A stretch of DNA of 64,000 nt from Conexibacter sp. CPCC 206217 (GTDB lineage: Bacteria > Actinomycetota > Thermoleophilia > Solirubrobacterales > Solirubrobacteraceae), in assembly GCF_030646165.1 (NCBI RefSeq), contig NZ_JAUTDO010000002.1, forward strand, positions 620,001 through 684,000, in the 5' to 3' direction. Made by a program: the position numbers and the translations under genes. The notes under the pieces are model-generated. The model was not told the origin of the DNA. It saw nothing but the letters and a program-made list of their open reading frames with translations, and searched no databases. This document shows, in pieces, positions 42,491 to 51,093 of the stretch. How positions within the stretch are numbered: position 1 is the stretch's first letter; every line of letters starts with the position of its first letter.

Positions 42491-43495
42491 TCAGCGCGGC
42501 GGCGCTGCGTGCGAGCCGCGGCGGACCAGCCGCACCGGGATCCGCTCACGCCGCCCCGGCAGATCGGGCGCGGCGATCCGCTCGCCCAGCAGCCTCACCG
42601 TCGCGCTCGCCATCGCGGCGAGATCCTGCCGCACGGTCGTCAGCCGGCACAGCTCCCACGCCGCCGGCGCGATGTCGTCGAAGCCGACGACCGTCACGTC
42701 GCGCGGCACAGCGATCCCCGACCCCGCCGCCGCGTTGAGCGCGCCGAGCGCGATCACGTCGTTGGCGCAGAAGATCGCGCTCGGCGGCCGCGCGACGGCC
42801 AACAGCTCACCGAAGGCGCGGTGCCCCGCGGCGTGCGCGAACGGGCCGCGGCGTATACGCGTGTCGGCCAGCGCGACGCCGCCGTCGGCGAGCACGGCGC
42901 GGAAGGCCAGCTCGCGGTCGCGGCCGGTGCTCGTGTCGAGCGGGCCGAAGATCGCGCCGATCTCGCGGTGGCCCAGCTCCAGCAGCGTCCGCGCGACGAG
43001 CCGTCCGCCGGCCGCGTTGTCGCTCTCGCAGACGTCGATCGCGTCGTCGTCGACGGCGCGGTTGAACAGCACGACCGGCAGCCCGCGCGCAGCCAGCTGA
43101 CGCGGCAGCCGCGAGTCGAGTGCGGTCGTCGTCAAGATCACGCCGTCGACGGCGCCGTCGAGCAGGCGCTCGGCCGCGATCGGCGGCCCGTCGGGCAGCT
43201 CGGTCAGCAGTTCGACGCCGTGGCCGGCGGCGGTGAGCGCGGCGTGCAGGTGCTTGGTCGCCTCGCTGTAGAAGGGGTTGGCGAGCTGGCCGGTGACGAG
43301 CGCGACCTGCCCGGTCGTCCGTGTCGAAAGGCTGCGCCCGCGGCGGCTGGCGACGTAGCCGAGCGCGGCGGCCGCCTCCCGCACGCGCTCGCGTGTCCGC
43401 TGCGAGACGCGCGGATCGTCGCGCAGCGCGCGCGAGACGGTCGGCTGCGAGACGCCCGCCAAGCGCGCGACGTCGTGGCTGGTTGCGGGGCGCAT
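42491..43495 (-). CDS. LacI-family transcriptional regulator
   Basis: 334 aa. The HTH at residues 4-28 is TSHDVARLAGVSQPTVSRAL, followed by the hinge ALGYVASRRGRSLS. A periplasmic-binding-like sugar or polyol sensor domain fills the rest (VALVTGQLANPFYSEATKHL, VTVVGFDDIAPAAWELCRLT, QDLAAMASATVRLLGERI). Divergent from the HisD-like/SDR genes across 114 bp, so it most likely represses them, with the candidate operator at 43582. Confidence 0.92.
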   Translation of the reverse strand: MRPATSHDVARLAGVSQPTVSRALRDDPRVSQRTRERVREAAAALGYVASRRGRSLSTRTTGQVALVTGQLANPFYSEATKHLHAALTAAGHGVELLTELPDGPPIAAERLLDGAVDGVILTTTALDSRLPRQLAARGLPVVLFNRAVDDDAIDVCESDNAAGGRLVARTLLELGHREIGAIFGPLDTSTGRDRELAFRAVLADGGVALADTRIRRGPFAHAAGHRAFGELLAVARPPSAIFCANDVIALGALNAAAGSGIAVPRDVTVVGFDDIAPAAWELCRLTTVRQDLAAMASATVRLLGERIAAPDLPGRRERIPVRLVRRGSHAAPPR

Positions 43496-43581
43496 CGGCG
43501 GCGCAAGCGTACTGCCCCGACCGGTTCCAACATTCGTATGTGACTCCGCTGCGATGTGGTTGAGCTATCGAGTTGCAGCTG

Positions 43582-43599
43582 TGCGTATACGTATGTACA
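43582..43599. promoter_or_regulatory. Putative LacI-family operator
   Basis: The core ATACGTAT is symmetric about a central CG, with outer TG and CA pairs at 43582 and 43599. This is the general layout of LacI-family sites. It lies 11 bases before the HisD-like start codon. Confidence 0.5.
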
Positions 43600-43609
43600 G
43601 TCGCTCGCC

Positions 43610-44918
43610 ATGATCAGCGCCACCACCCGCACCCGCACCCCCTCCTACCTGAAGGCCGCCGGCCCGCCGACGGCCGCGGCGACGCAGGAGATCCGCGACC
43701 GCGTCGAGCTGATGCTCGCCGACATCGAGCAGGGCGGCGTCGAGGCGGTCCGCCGCTGGTCGCGCGAGCTGGACGGGTGGGACCCGGAGCGCTTCGTGCT
43801 CGGCGCGGACGAGTTCGAGCGCGCGGCCGCGCAGCTGGACCCCGCGCTGCGCGAGCACATCGCGTTCGCGCAGCGGCAGGTGCGCACGTTCGCCGAGGCG
43901 CAGCGGGCGACCCTGACCGACCTGCGCACCGAGCCGCTGCCGGGCGTCGTGCTCGGCCACACGCACATCCCCGTCGGCTCCGTCGGCGCGTACGTGCCGG
44001 GCGGCCGCTACCCGATGCTCGCCTCGTCGTTCATGACGATCCTCGTCGCAAAGGCGGCCGGCGTCGAGCGCGTCGTCGCGGTCGCGCCCCCGCAGCGCGA
44101 GGGCGGGATCCACCCCGCGATGCTGTACGCGATGTGGACCTCCGGCGCCGACGCCGTCGTCTGCCTCGGCGGCGTGCAGGCACTCGCCGCGCTCGCGTTC
44201 GGGCTGATCGACGAGCTGCCGCCCGTCGACATGCTCGTCGGCGCCGGCAACGCCTACGTCGCGGAGGCGAAGCGGCAGCTGTTCGGGCGCGTCGGGATCG
44301 ACCTGCTGGCCGGGCCGACCGAGGTGCTGGTCGTCGCCGACGGCACCGCCGACCCGCGCCTCGTCGCGGCCCGACCTGCTCGGCCAGGCCGAGCACGGGC
44401 CGACCTCCGTCGCCGGCGTGATCGCGATCGGCGAGGACGTCGGCCGCGCGATCGCCGCCAACGTCGACGACCTCCTGAAGAGCTGGCCGACCGCGGAGAC
44501 GGCCGGCGCGGCCTGGCGCGAGCACGGCTGGATCGCCGTCGCGACCGACGACGACCACGCGATCGCGCTGGCGAACGACGACGCCAACGAGCACCTCGAG
44601 ATCCAGGTCGACCCGGTCAAGCTGGGGCTGTACCGCGAGCGGCTGCGCAACTACGGCTCGCTGTTCCTCGGCGAGCAGGCGACGGTCGCCTACGGCGACA
44701 AGGGGATCGGCACCAACCACGTGCTGCCGACCTCCCGCGCCGCGCGCTACACCGGCGGCCTGTGGGTCGGCAAGTTCCTCAAGACCTGCACCTGGCAGCA
44801 GCTGACCGACGACGGCACGCGCGCGATCGCGCCGGCGATCGAGGCCATCTGCGACGCTGAGCAGATGCTCGGCCACGGGCTGACCGCGACGATGCGGCGC
44901 CGGCAACTGGAGGCGTGA
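43610..44918 (+). pseudogene. HisD/HpsN-like dehydrogenase with a one-base frameshift
   Basis: From the ATG at 43610 the first frame encodes a histidinol-dehydrogenase-family enzyme (SVGAYVPGGRYPMLASSFMT, LAGPTEVLVVADGTADPRLV). The frame is lost at a CCC run at 44370-44372, and the correct continuation (DLLGQAEHGPTSVAGVIAIG to RYTGGLWVGKFLKTCTW) lies in the +1 frame, ending at 44918. Removing one C restores about 435 codons. The GTNHVLPTSRAARYTGGL region resembles HpsN (sulfopropanediol dehydrogenase) more than histidine-pathway HisD. Context (LacI, SDR) also points to polyol or sulfonate catabolism. It is either a recent inactivation or a sequencing error. Confidence 0.8.
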
Positions 44919-45814
44919 TGGGCGCGCCGCGGCACGACGGCGTCGAGCGCTCGCCACGTGACCGCGGCGCGCCGCGGGACGAGAGCGGGCCGGCGGGCAC
45001 CGGCGAGTTCCGAACGGCTGCGGTGCGCCGCTCGCCCGCGCTGCGCGGGCGAGGCGACGCGTGGTCGCTCGACGGGCGGCTCGCGTTGGTCACCGGCGCG
45101 GGGCGCGGCCTCGGGCGCGGCGCGGCGCTCGCGCTCGCCGCGGCTGGCGCGGAGGTCGTCTGCGTCGCGCGCTCGGGCGCGGAGCTGGCGGCGGTCGCCG
45201 AGCGGATCCGCGCCGACGGCGGCGTCGCGCACGTGCACGCGGCCGACGTGACCGACGAGGCGCAGGTGCTCGGGATGGTCGGTCGCGCCGAGGCGCTCGG
45301 CGACCTGCGCGTGGCGGTCACCGCCGCCGGCACGAACCGGCCGGGTCCGGCGCGCGACTATTCGCTGGCCGACTGGGACGCGCTCTTCGACGTCAACGTG
45401 CGCGCGACGTTCCTGACCTGCCGCGCGGTCGGCGACGCGCTGCTGCGGCGCGGCGCCGCGGGCAGCATCGTCACGCTGTCGTCGCAGATGGGCAGCGTCG
45501 GCTACCCCGGCCGCGTCGCCTACTGCGCGACCAAGCACGCGGTCGAGGGCCTCACGAAGGCGCTCGCGGTCGAGTGGGCGCGCGACGGCGTGCGCGTCAA
45601 CGCGGTCGCCCCCACGTTCGTCGAGACCCCGCTCACGCGCACGTTCCTCGACGACCCCGCCTTCCGCGCGGAAGTGCTCGACCGGCGTCTCCCGAGCGGC
45701 CGCCTCGCGACCGTCGACGAGGTCGCCCACGCGATCCGCTACCTCGCCTGCGACGCCGCCGCCAGCACGACCGGACACGTGCTGAAGGTCGACGGCGGCT
45801 GGACGGCGTGGTGA
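44918..45814 (+). CDS. SDR-family oxidoreductase
   Basis: 298 aa from the ATG at 44918 (GTG at 44915 also possible). The first 45 residues are a charged, probably disordered extension (MGAPRHDGVERSPRDRG), so a GTG at 45023 may be the true start. The core is a classical SDR: ALVTGAGRGLGRGAALALAA, AVTAAGTNRPG, SQMGSVGYPGRVAYCATKHA and VNAVAPTFVETPL. The stop codon of the HisD-like gene overlaps its start region, so the two were one operon, probably successive oxidations of a polyol-like substrate. Confidence 0.88.
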   Translation: MGAPRHDGVERSPRDRGAPRDESGPAGTGEFRTAAVRRSPALRGRGDAWSLDGRLALVTGAGRGLGRGAALALAAAGAEVVCVARSGAELAAVAERIRADGGVAHVHAADVTDEAQVLGMVGRAEALGDLRVAVTAAGTNRPGPARDYSLADWDALFDVNVRATFLTCRAVGDALLRRGAAGSIVTLSSQMGSVGYPGRVAYCATKHAVEGLTKALAVEWARDGVRVNAVAPTFVETPLTRTFLDDPAFRAEVLDRRLPSGRLATVDEVAHAIRYLACDAAASTTGHVLKVDGGWTAW

Positions 45815-45877
45815 CGCCGGCGGCTCGGCGCCGATCCCAACGCGCCTCCCAACGCGCCAGCCGCCCGCACGCGCCGC

Positions 45878-46525
45878 TCAGCCGGCCGGCGGCTCCGCGC
45901 CCGTGTAGAACGCCGTCGTGCGCTCGGCAGCCGCGTGGGCGGCTGCCGGGTCGGCCCCCGCCGCGATGCTCGCGTCGCGCCACGCCTCGCTGCTGAGCGT
46001 CATGAAGCGTCTGCCCTCGGGCGAGCTGGACCACGCCGCGACGGCGGCCGGGTCGACCTGCTCGCCTGCGGACGCGAGGTGCAGCGACAGGCCGATCAGC
46101 CCGAGGTCCCAGCCGACGCCGACGGCGCCCGGGCCGAACTGGTCCCAGCGCTCGTCGTCGACGTGCGCGACGTGCTCCAGCTCCAGCCGCGTGCGCTCGG
46201 GCGACTCGGCCGTCAGCCTGACCTCGATCCAGCTGATCTCGGAGCCGTACTCCCACGTCGCCGCAAAGCTCTCGGGCGGCTCGCAGCGCTCGATCGTCCC
46301 GCCCGCGTTGCCCTCCAGCTGGTAGCGGCCGCCGAGCCGCAGCTCGCCGCTGACCGGCAGAAACCAGCGCGGGATCCGCTCCGCGTTCGTGCACGCGTCC
46401 CAGAGGTCCGCCAGCGTCGTGTCGTAGCTGCGCGAGATCGTCGCCACGCGCGCCTCGCCCGCCTCCAGCACGCGGGTGCCCAGCTGGCGCCGCTCTGCAC
46501 TGATCTCGTGGTCGACGTCGATCAC
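45878..46525 (-). CDS. SRPBCC/AHSA1-domain protein
   Basis: 215 aa with an activator-of-Hsp90-like START domain: RVATISRSYDTTLADLWDAC, then IPRWFLPVSGELRLGGRYQL and WEYGSEISWIEVRLTAESPE. Such proteins bind hydrophobic ligands and are very often encoded just after an ArsR regulator, as here, where the two overlap by 4 bp. A C-terminal helix bundle (WSSSPEGRRFMTLSSEAWRD) is also usual. Ligand unknown. Confidence 0.9.
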   Translation of the reverse strand: MIDVDHEISAERRQLGTRVLEAGEARVATISRSYDTTLADLWDACTNAERIPRWFLPVSGELRLGGRYQLEGNAGGTIERCEPPESFAATWEYGSEISWIEVRLTAESPERTRLELEHVAHVDDERWDQFGPGAVGVGWDLGLIGLSLHLASAGEQVDPAAVAAWSSSPEGRRFMTLSSEAWRDASIAAGADPAAAHAAAERTTAFYTGAEPPAG

Positions 46526-46875
46526 GGTCTGCTCCTCTCGTCGGATTGGATCCTGCGCTGCCGCTTCCCACGCGCGACCTCCGTCGCGAGCGCGTCCAGC
46601 CGCGGCTGCCAGAAGCCGCGGAAGCGGCCGAGCCAGGCGTCGGCGTCGCGCAGCGGCTCCGGCGCGACGGCATACAGCCGCCGCGCGCCCTCCGGCCGCA
46701 CCGTCGCGAAGCCGTTCTCGCGCAGCACGCGCAGGTGCTGCGAGACAGCCGGCTGGGTGATGCCGAACTCCTGCTGGATGACCACGCTGACCGCGCCCGA
46801 CGTCCGCTCGCCGTCGGCGAGCAGCTCGAGGATGCGGCGCCGCACCGGGTCGCCCAACACGTCGAACGCGTGCAT
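46522..46875 (-). CDS. ArsR-family regulator
   Basis: 117 aa from the ATG at 46875. The winged HTH reads MHAFDVLGDPVRRRILELLA, then FGITQPAVSQHLRVLRENGF and ARRLYAVAPEPLRDADAW. No metal-binding Cys is visible, which fits the SRPBCC-linked ArsR group rather than metal sensors. It is first gene of the pair with the AHSA1 protein and has a clear promoter and a CTTATATAAG palindrome just upstream. Confidence 0.92.
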   Translation of the reverse strand: MHAFDVLGDPVRRRILELLADGERTSGAVSVVIQQEFGITQPAVSQHLRVLRENGFATVRPEGARRLYAVAPEPLRDADAWLGRFRGFWQPRLDALATEVARGKRQRRIQSDERSRP

Positions 46876-46881
46876 CGGCGA

Positions 46882-46911
46882 TGTATATCGGTCAAGGCTT
46901 ATATAAGTCAA
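46882..46911 (-). promoter_or_regulatory. Promoter of the ArsR-SRPBCC operon with embedded palindrome
   Basis: On the minus strand TTGACT, an 18-base spacer and TATACA lie just before the ArsR start. The palindrome CTTATATAAG (46898-46907) sits between the two boxes, where ArsR binding would block RNA polymerase. This AT-rich island stands out in the surrounding GC. Confidence 0.65.
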
Positions 46912-46959
46912 GACGCAATCAGAGCCGAGCTCGCCTGATCCCCTGCGATACTCGAACGG

Positions 46960-47508
46960 ATGCGCGCCGACGCCCTTCGCAACGCCGACGCCGTGCTGCA
47001 GACGGCCGCCGAACTGCTCGCCCGCGAGCCGAACACCTCGATCGGAGCGATCGCCGCCGCCGCCGGCGTCGACCGCAGCACCGTCTACCGCCGCTTCAGC
47101 AACCGCGAGACGCTGCTGGTCGCGATCCACGCCGCGAAGATGGACGCGATGGACGAGGTCTTCGCGAATGCGCGCCTGGAGCAGGCCGCGCCGCTCGTCG
47201 CGCTGCACCGTTGGGTCGAGGGCACCGTCGCGGTCAGCCGCCGCTGGCCGGTCGACGCTCAGGCCCTGCGCGAGGATCCCGCCGCGACCGCGCGCGGCGA
47301 CCAGATGGTCGCGCGACTGGACGCCTTCGTCGCACGCGCGCAGGCCGCGGGCGTCGTCGATCCGGACGCACCGGCCGCATGGGTGCGGACGCTGCTGACC
47401 CGCGCCACGGCCGCCGCCGCACACGAACTGCCGGCGCTGGAGCCCGGTCCGGCGGCCGATCTCGTCGTCAGCTCACTGCTCGACGGCGTCGGGCTACGTC
47501 GCACCTGA
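46960..47508 (+). CDS. TetR-family regulator
   Basis: 182 aa. The HTH at about residues 8-52 is LQTAAELLAREPNTSIGAIA, then VDRSTVYRRFSNRETLLVAI. The ligand domain is Ala-rich. It is 75 bp upstream of, and on the same strand as, an SDR gene. The gap has a perfect inverted repeat that looks like its operator, so it probably represses that SDR. Confidence 0.88.
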   Translation: MRADALRNADAVLQTAAELLAREPNTSIGAIAAAAGVDRSTVYRRFSNRETLLVAIHAAKMDAMDEVFANARLEQAAPLVALHRWVEGTVAVSRRWPVDAQALREDPAATARGDQMVARLDAFVARAQAAGVVDPDAPAAWVRTLLTRATAAAAHELPALEPGPAADLVVSSLLDGVGLRRT

Positions 47509-47526
47509 GACGGCAAACGCTACATT

Positions 47527-47546
47527 GGTGTTGCAGTCTCAACACC
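47527..47546. promoter_or_regulatory. Putative TetR operator before the SDR gene
   Basis: GGTGTTG-CAGTCT-CAACACC has perfect 7-bp arms and starts directly after a TACATT that could be a -10 box. It is 37 bases before the SDR start. Confidence 0.6.
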
Positions 47547-47583
47547 GAACCCAGCCGTGTGAAGGTGCGAAAGGAAGTGCTCC

Positions 47584-48414
47584 ATGTCGAAGGTCTGGCT
47601 CATCACCGGCAGCGGTCGCGGCCTCGGCCGTGACATCACAGCGGCAGCGCTGGAGGCGGACGACAGCGTCCTCGCGACCGCCCGCGACCCGCACCAGCTC
47701 GACGATCTTGTCGCCCGCTACGACGATCGGATCGCGCCGTTCGTGCTCGACGTCGGCGACGCCGCCCGCGCACAGGCCGCTGTCGACGCGGCGGTCGCGC
47801 GCTTCGGCCGCCTCGACGTGCTCGTCAACAACGCCGGCTACGCCGACCTCGCGGCGGTCGAGGACGTCACACTCGACGCCTTCCGCGCGCAGGTGGAGAC
47901 GAACCTGTTCGGCGTCGTCAACCTGTCGAAGGCCGCCGTGCCGCTGCTGCGCGAGCAGGGCGGGGGTCAGATCATCCAGATCTCTTCGGTCGGCGGGCGA
48001 ATGGCGTCGGCCGGGCTGTCGGCGTATCAGGCGGCGAAGTGGGCGGTCGGCGGCTTCTCCGAGGTGCTCGCGAGAGAGGTCGCGCCGCTCGGGATCAAGG
48101 TCACCGTGCTGGAGCCGGGCGGCATGAGCACCGACTGGTCCGGCGCGTCGATGGCGATCCCGCCCGTCAGCGCGCCGTACGAGCAGACCGTCGGCGTGCG
48201 CGCGCGGCAGTACGCCGACGGCGTCGCGACGACCAGCGATCCGGCGAAGGTCGCCCAGCTCGTGCTGCAGCTGACGCGGATGGACGACCCGCCGCTGCGG
48301 CTGCTGGCCGGCAGCGACGCGGTCAGAGGCGCCGCCGCGGCGGCGAGCGCCCGCGCGGAGTCGGACGCCCGCCACCGCGACCTCAGCGTCAGCACCGACC
48401 ACGAGGCCGTCTAG
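47584..48414 (+). CDS. SDR-family oxidoreductase
   Basis: 276 aa. Classical SDR of the GSGRG subclass: VWLITGSGRGLGRDITAAAL, DVLVNNAGYADLAAVEDVTL, the SSVGGRMASAGLSAYQAAKW catalytic Ser and Tyr-x3-Lys, and LEPGGMSTDWSG. A GGAAGTG ribosome site precedes the ATG. Probably controlled by the TetR gene just upstream. Confidence 0.9.
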   Translation: MSKVWLITGSGRGLGRDITAAALEADDSVLATARDPHQLDDLVARYDDRIAPFVLDVGDAARAQAAVDAAVARFGRLDVLVNNAGYADLAAVEDVTLDAFRAQVETNLFGVVNLSKAAVPLLREQGGGQIIQISSVGGRMASAGLSAYQAAKWAVGGFSEVLAREVAPLGIKVTVLEPGGMSTDWSGASMAIPPVSAPYEQTVGVRARQYADGVATTSDPAKVAQLVLQLTRMDDPPLRLLAGSDAVRGAAAAASARAESDARHRDLSVSTDHEAV

Positions 48415-48668
48415 TTCAGTCTCCACGGCGCCGCGCTGCCGATCGTCGCTCTGAGCACGCTGTGTCGAGATCGATGCGGTCACCGCCGCTGACGACGGTG
48501 CAGCCCAGCGCGAAGCTGCTGTCTCCATGCGGAGCGCAGCCGCGGACGCCGCCACGCACCTCTTGGCCGCCGCGACGACTGCCGTCGACCGCCTCGCGCA
48601 GATCCTCACCCTCCGCCAAGCGCGAAAGCACGTGAAGCGAGTCGAGCACGTTGGACTCAGACGCCCGC

Positions 48669-49334
48669 TCAGCCCGCCAGCGCCCGCTCGACCAGCCCGC
48701 CGCAGGTGATCCAGTTCTCGCGCACGGCGGAGGCGGTGCCGGGGGCGTCGCCGCCGGCGGCGCGGGCGATGATCGCCTCGTGCTGGGCGAGCACGCGGCG
48801 CCCGGGCAGCGCGCCGACGTGCAGCAGCTCCAGCCGCCGCAGGCGCGGCGCGAGGCGATCGAGCAGCTGCGACAGGTCGGGGTTCGCGGCGGCGGTCACG
48901 AAGACGCGGTGGAAGCGGTCGTCGGCGGCGTATGCGGCCGCGGCGTCGCGCGCCGCGAGCGCCGCGGTGTAGCGGTCGTTCTCGTGGCGCAGGTGGCGCT
49001 GCGCGACCGCCTCCAGCCGCGGGACGGCGAGCTCGGTCGCGAGCGCGTGGAGGCCGGCGAGCACCTGGAAGAGCGACCTGGCGTCGTCCCGCTTGACCGG
49101 CGCCACGCGCGTGAAGCGCTGCGGCGCGCACTCGATCAGACCCTCGTCCTCCAGTCGCGCGAGCGCACCGCGAACCGGCGTGCGGCTGAGCCCCAGCCAC
49201 GCGCACAGCTCGTGGTCGTGCAGCGTCTCGCCCGGGGCGAGCGTCCCGTCCACGATCGCGTCGCAGAGCGTCTCGTACGCGGTGTCGCGCAGCAGGTGCC
49301 GCTCGACCGGATGCTGTTCGTGGGGAACTGGCAT
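48669..49334 (-). CDS. GntR-family (FadR/FCD subgroup) regulator
   Basis: 221 aa from the ATG at 49334. The GntR winged HTH reads ETLCDAIVDGTLAPGETLHD, then LGLSRTPVRGALARLEDEGL. An all-helical FCD domain follows, with metal-binding-type residues (HRVFVTAAANPDLSQLLDRL). It is divergent from the hydrogenase operon starting at 49449 with a 114-bp gap. It could regulate that operon, but FCD proteins normally sense small organic acids, so this is only positional inference. Confidence 0.87.
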   Translation of the reverse strand: MPVPHEQHPVERHLLRDTAYETLCDAIVDGTLAPGETLHDHELCAWLGLSRTPVRGALARLEDEGLIECAPQRFTRVAPVKRDDARSLFQVLAGLHALATELAVPRLEAVAQRHLRHENDRYTAALAARDAAAAYAADDRFHRVFVTAAANPDLSQLLDRLAPRLRRLELLHVGALPGRRVLAQHEAIIARAAGGDAPGTASAVRENWITCGGLVERALAG

Positions 49335-49368
49335 TCCACATCCCAGTAGATCACCGCCGTCAAGGCTA

Positions 49369-49397
49369 TTGCCAGCCGCGTCGGCCCGGAGTAGAAC
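49369..49397 (+). promoter_or_regulatory. Putative promoter of the hydrogenase operon
   Basis: TTGCCA, a 17-base spacer and TAGAAC lie 52 bases upstream of the hypC start, in the only sizeable gap before the operon. This is a sigma-70-like pattern by eye, not tested. Confidence 0.45.
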
Positions 49398-49448
49398 CGA
49401 CGTGCGGTTGATTGCAAGCCCCCGGCGGCCGCGAGCGAGGAGAGCGCT

Positions 49449-49727
49449 GTGTGCCTGGCGATCCCGGGCCGGATCATCGAAGTCGTCGACGCCGCCAACC
49501 GGCTGGCGCTGGTCGACGTCGCCGGCGTGCGGCGGACCGTCAACATCGGGCTGCTCGACGCCGACGGCCACAGCGCCGAGCCCGGTGACTGGGTCCTGAT
49601 CCACGTCGGCTTCGCGCTCTCGCTCGTCGACGAGCAGGAGGCCGCCGCGACGCTCGCGCTGCTGCAGGGAATGGGCGCCGACTACCAGCAGGAGCTGGAG
49701 GAGCTGAAGGCGAGCGTGATCGAGTGA
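49449..49727 (+). CDS. hypC: Hydrogenase maturation chaperone HypC
   Basis: 92 aa, GTG start preceded by GAGGAGAG. It begins MCLAIPGRI with the essential Cys2, and continues VDVAGVRRTVNIGLLD and GDWVLIHVGFALSLVDEQEA. HypC carries the Fe(CN)2CO unit between HypD and the large subunit. It is the first gene of the long operon and overlaps the next by 4 bp (GTGA). Confidence 0.95.
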   Translation: MCLAIPGRIIEVVDAANRLALVDVAGVRRTVNIGLLDADGHSAEPGDWVLIHVGFALSLVDEQEAAATLALLQGMGADYQQELEELKASVIE

Positions 49728-49981
49728 CGCCCGCGTCCGCGCTGTTCGACGCACGCTCCGCGCCCCGCTGCGACGACCCCCGCCACTGCGTCACGTGCGG
49801 CGACGACGGCGTCCCGATGCGCGTGCTGCGGACCGACGCGGCGCGCGCGCTGGCGCTCTGCGAGGACGCCGACGGCGCGCGCGGCACGGTCGAGATCGCG
49901 CTCGTCGACGCCGCCGTCGGCGACACGCTGCTGGTCCACGCCGGCACCGCGCTGACGCGCCTGGACGAGGCGACCGCATGA
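49724..49981 (+). CDS. HypC/HupF-family paralogue
   Basis: 85 aa, GTG start. It has the beta-barrel pattern of HypC (MRVLRTDAARALALCED, VEIALVDAAVGDTLLVHAGT, LTRLDEA) but not the N-terminal Met-Cys. Instead it has Cys16, Cys22 and Cys25 in RCDDPRHCVTCGDDGVPM. This resembles the HupF/HypC-like second copies in actinobacterial hydrogenase operons, which may chaperone the large subunit or protect it from oxygen. It sits between hypC and hypD with overlaps on both sides. Confidence 0.82.
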   Translation: MTPASALFDARSAPRCDDPRHCVTCGDDGVPMRVLRTDAARALALCEDADGARGTVEIALVDAAVGDTLLVHAGTALTRLDEATA

Positions 49982-51093
49982 GATTCGTCGACGAGTTCCG
50001 CGACGCGCAGCTGGGCCGCGTGCTGGCCGGCGAGATCCTCGCCGCCGTCGAGCCCGGCCGCCACTACAAGCTGATGGAGGTCTGCGGCGGCCACACGCAC
50101 TCGATCTACAAGTACGGCGTCGACGACCTGCTGCCGGAGAACGTCGAGCTGGTCCACGGCCCCGGCTGCCCCGTCTGCGTGATCCCGATGGGCCGCGTCG
50201 ACGACGGCATCGCGATCGCCCATCAGCCGGACGTGATCTTCACCTGCTTCGGCGACATGATGCGCGTGCCCGGCTCCGACGGGACGCTGCTGGAGGCGAA
50301 GGCGCGCGGTGCCGACGTGCGGATGGTCTACTCGCCGCTCGACGCGCTGCGGATCGCGAAGGCGGAGCCGAACCGGCAGGTCGTCTTCTTCGCGATCGGC
50401 TTCGAGACGACGGCGCCGTCGACCGCGCTGACGCTGAAGCGCGCGAAGGCCGAGCGGATCGAGAACTTCTCCTGCATCTGCAATCACGTCACGATCGTGC
50501 CGCCGCTGCGCGCGCTGCTGGACTCGCCCGACCTGCGGCTCGACGGCTTCGTCGGTCCGGGCCACGTCTCGACCGTCGTCGGCGCGCGCCCGTTCGAGTT
50601 CATCCCAGCCGACTACGGCAAGCCGATCGTCGTCTCCGGCTTCGAGCCCGTCGACATCCTGCAGTCGGTCCTGATGATCCTGCGCCAGCTCGGCAGCGGG
50701 CGTGCGGAGGTCGAGAACCAGTACAAGCGCGTCGTCCCGTACGAGGGCAACCTGCGCGCGCTGGAGGTGATGAGCGAGGTCTTCGCGCTGCGCCCACACT
50801 TCGAGTGGCGCGGGCTCGGCTTCATCTCGCAGAGCGGCCTGCGCCTGTCCGACGACTACGCGTCGCTCGACGCCGAGCTGCGCTGGCCGGTGCCGGGCGT
50901 GCGCGTCGCGGACCCGAAGGCGTGCCAGTGCGGCGAGGTGCTGAAGGGCGTGATCAAGCCATGGGAGTGCAAGGTGTTCGGCACCGCGTGCACGCCGGAG
51001 CGGCCGATCGGGACGTGCATGGTGTCGTCGGAGGGCGCCTGCGCGGCGTACTACAACTACGGGCGCTTCGCGCGCGAGCGGGAGGTCGTGTGA
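49978..51093 (+). CDS. hypD: Hydrogenase Fe-CN-CO assembly protein HypD
   Basis: 371 aa, the standard length. Conserved cysteines: Cys36 in EVCGGHTH and Cys64/Cys67 in GPGCPVC. GFETTAPST and GPGHVSTVVG follow. The C-terminal 4Fe-4S set is ACQCGEVLKGVIKPWECKVF, then GTACTPERPIGTCMVSSEGA. HypD with HypC assembles the diatomic ligands on iron. ATGA overlap upstream and GTGA overlap with hypE downstream. Confidence 0.97.
   Translation: MRFVDEFRDAQLGRVLAGEILAAVEPGRHYKLMEVCGGHTHSIYKYGVDDLLPENVELVHGPGCPVCVIPMGRVDDGIAIAHQPDVIFTCFGDMMRVPGSDGTLLEAKARGADVRMVYSPLDALRIAKAEPNRQVVFFAIGFETTAPSTALTLKRAKAERIENFSCICNHVTIVPPLRALLDSPDLRLDGFVGPGHVSTVVGARPFEFIPADYGKPIVVSGFEPVDILQSVLMILRQLGSGRAEVENQYKRVVPYEGNLRALEVMSEVFALRPHFEWRGLGFISQSGLRLSDDYASLDAELRWPVPGVRVADPKACQCGEVLKGVIKPWECKVFGTACTPERPIGTCMVSSEGACAAYYNYGRFAREREVV

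Noticed and set aside
42337..42500. A small minus-strand frame with a hydrophobic segment (SLAVLLAIGGAGLVSRRLM) after the LacI gene
   Set aside because: It has no plausible start codon outside the LacI coding end, and its C-terminal half coincides with the UUCG terminator hairpin.
43610..44918. Histidine-biosynthesis hisD
   Set aside because: No other his genes are near, and the GTNHVLPT and RYTGGLWVGKFLK-type segments, with a LacI regulator, fit the HpsN-like catabolic branch better.
48415..48668. Possible gene remnant between the SDR and GntR genes (minus-strand SSFALGCTVVSGGDRIDLD)
   Set aside because: It shows some protein-like residues but no start, no family match and stops in neighbouring frames. 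Too little to support even a pseudogene call.
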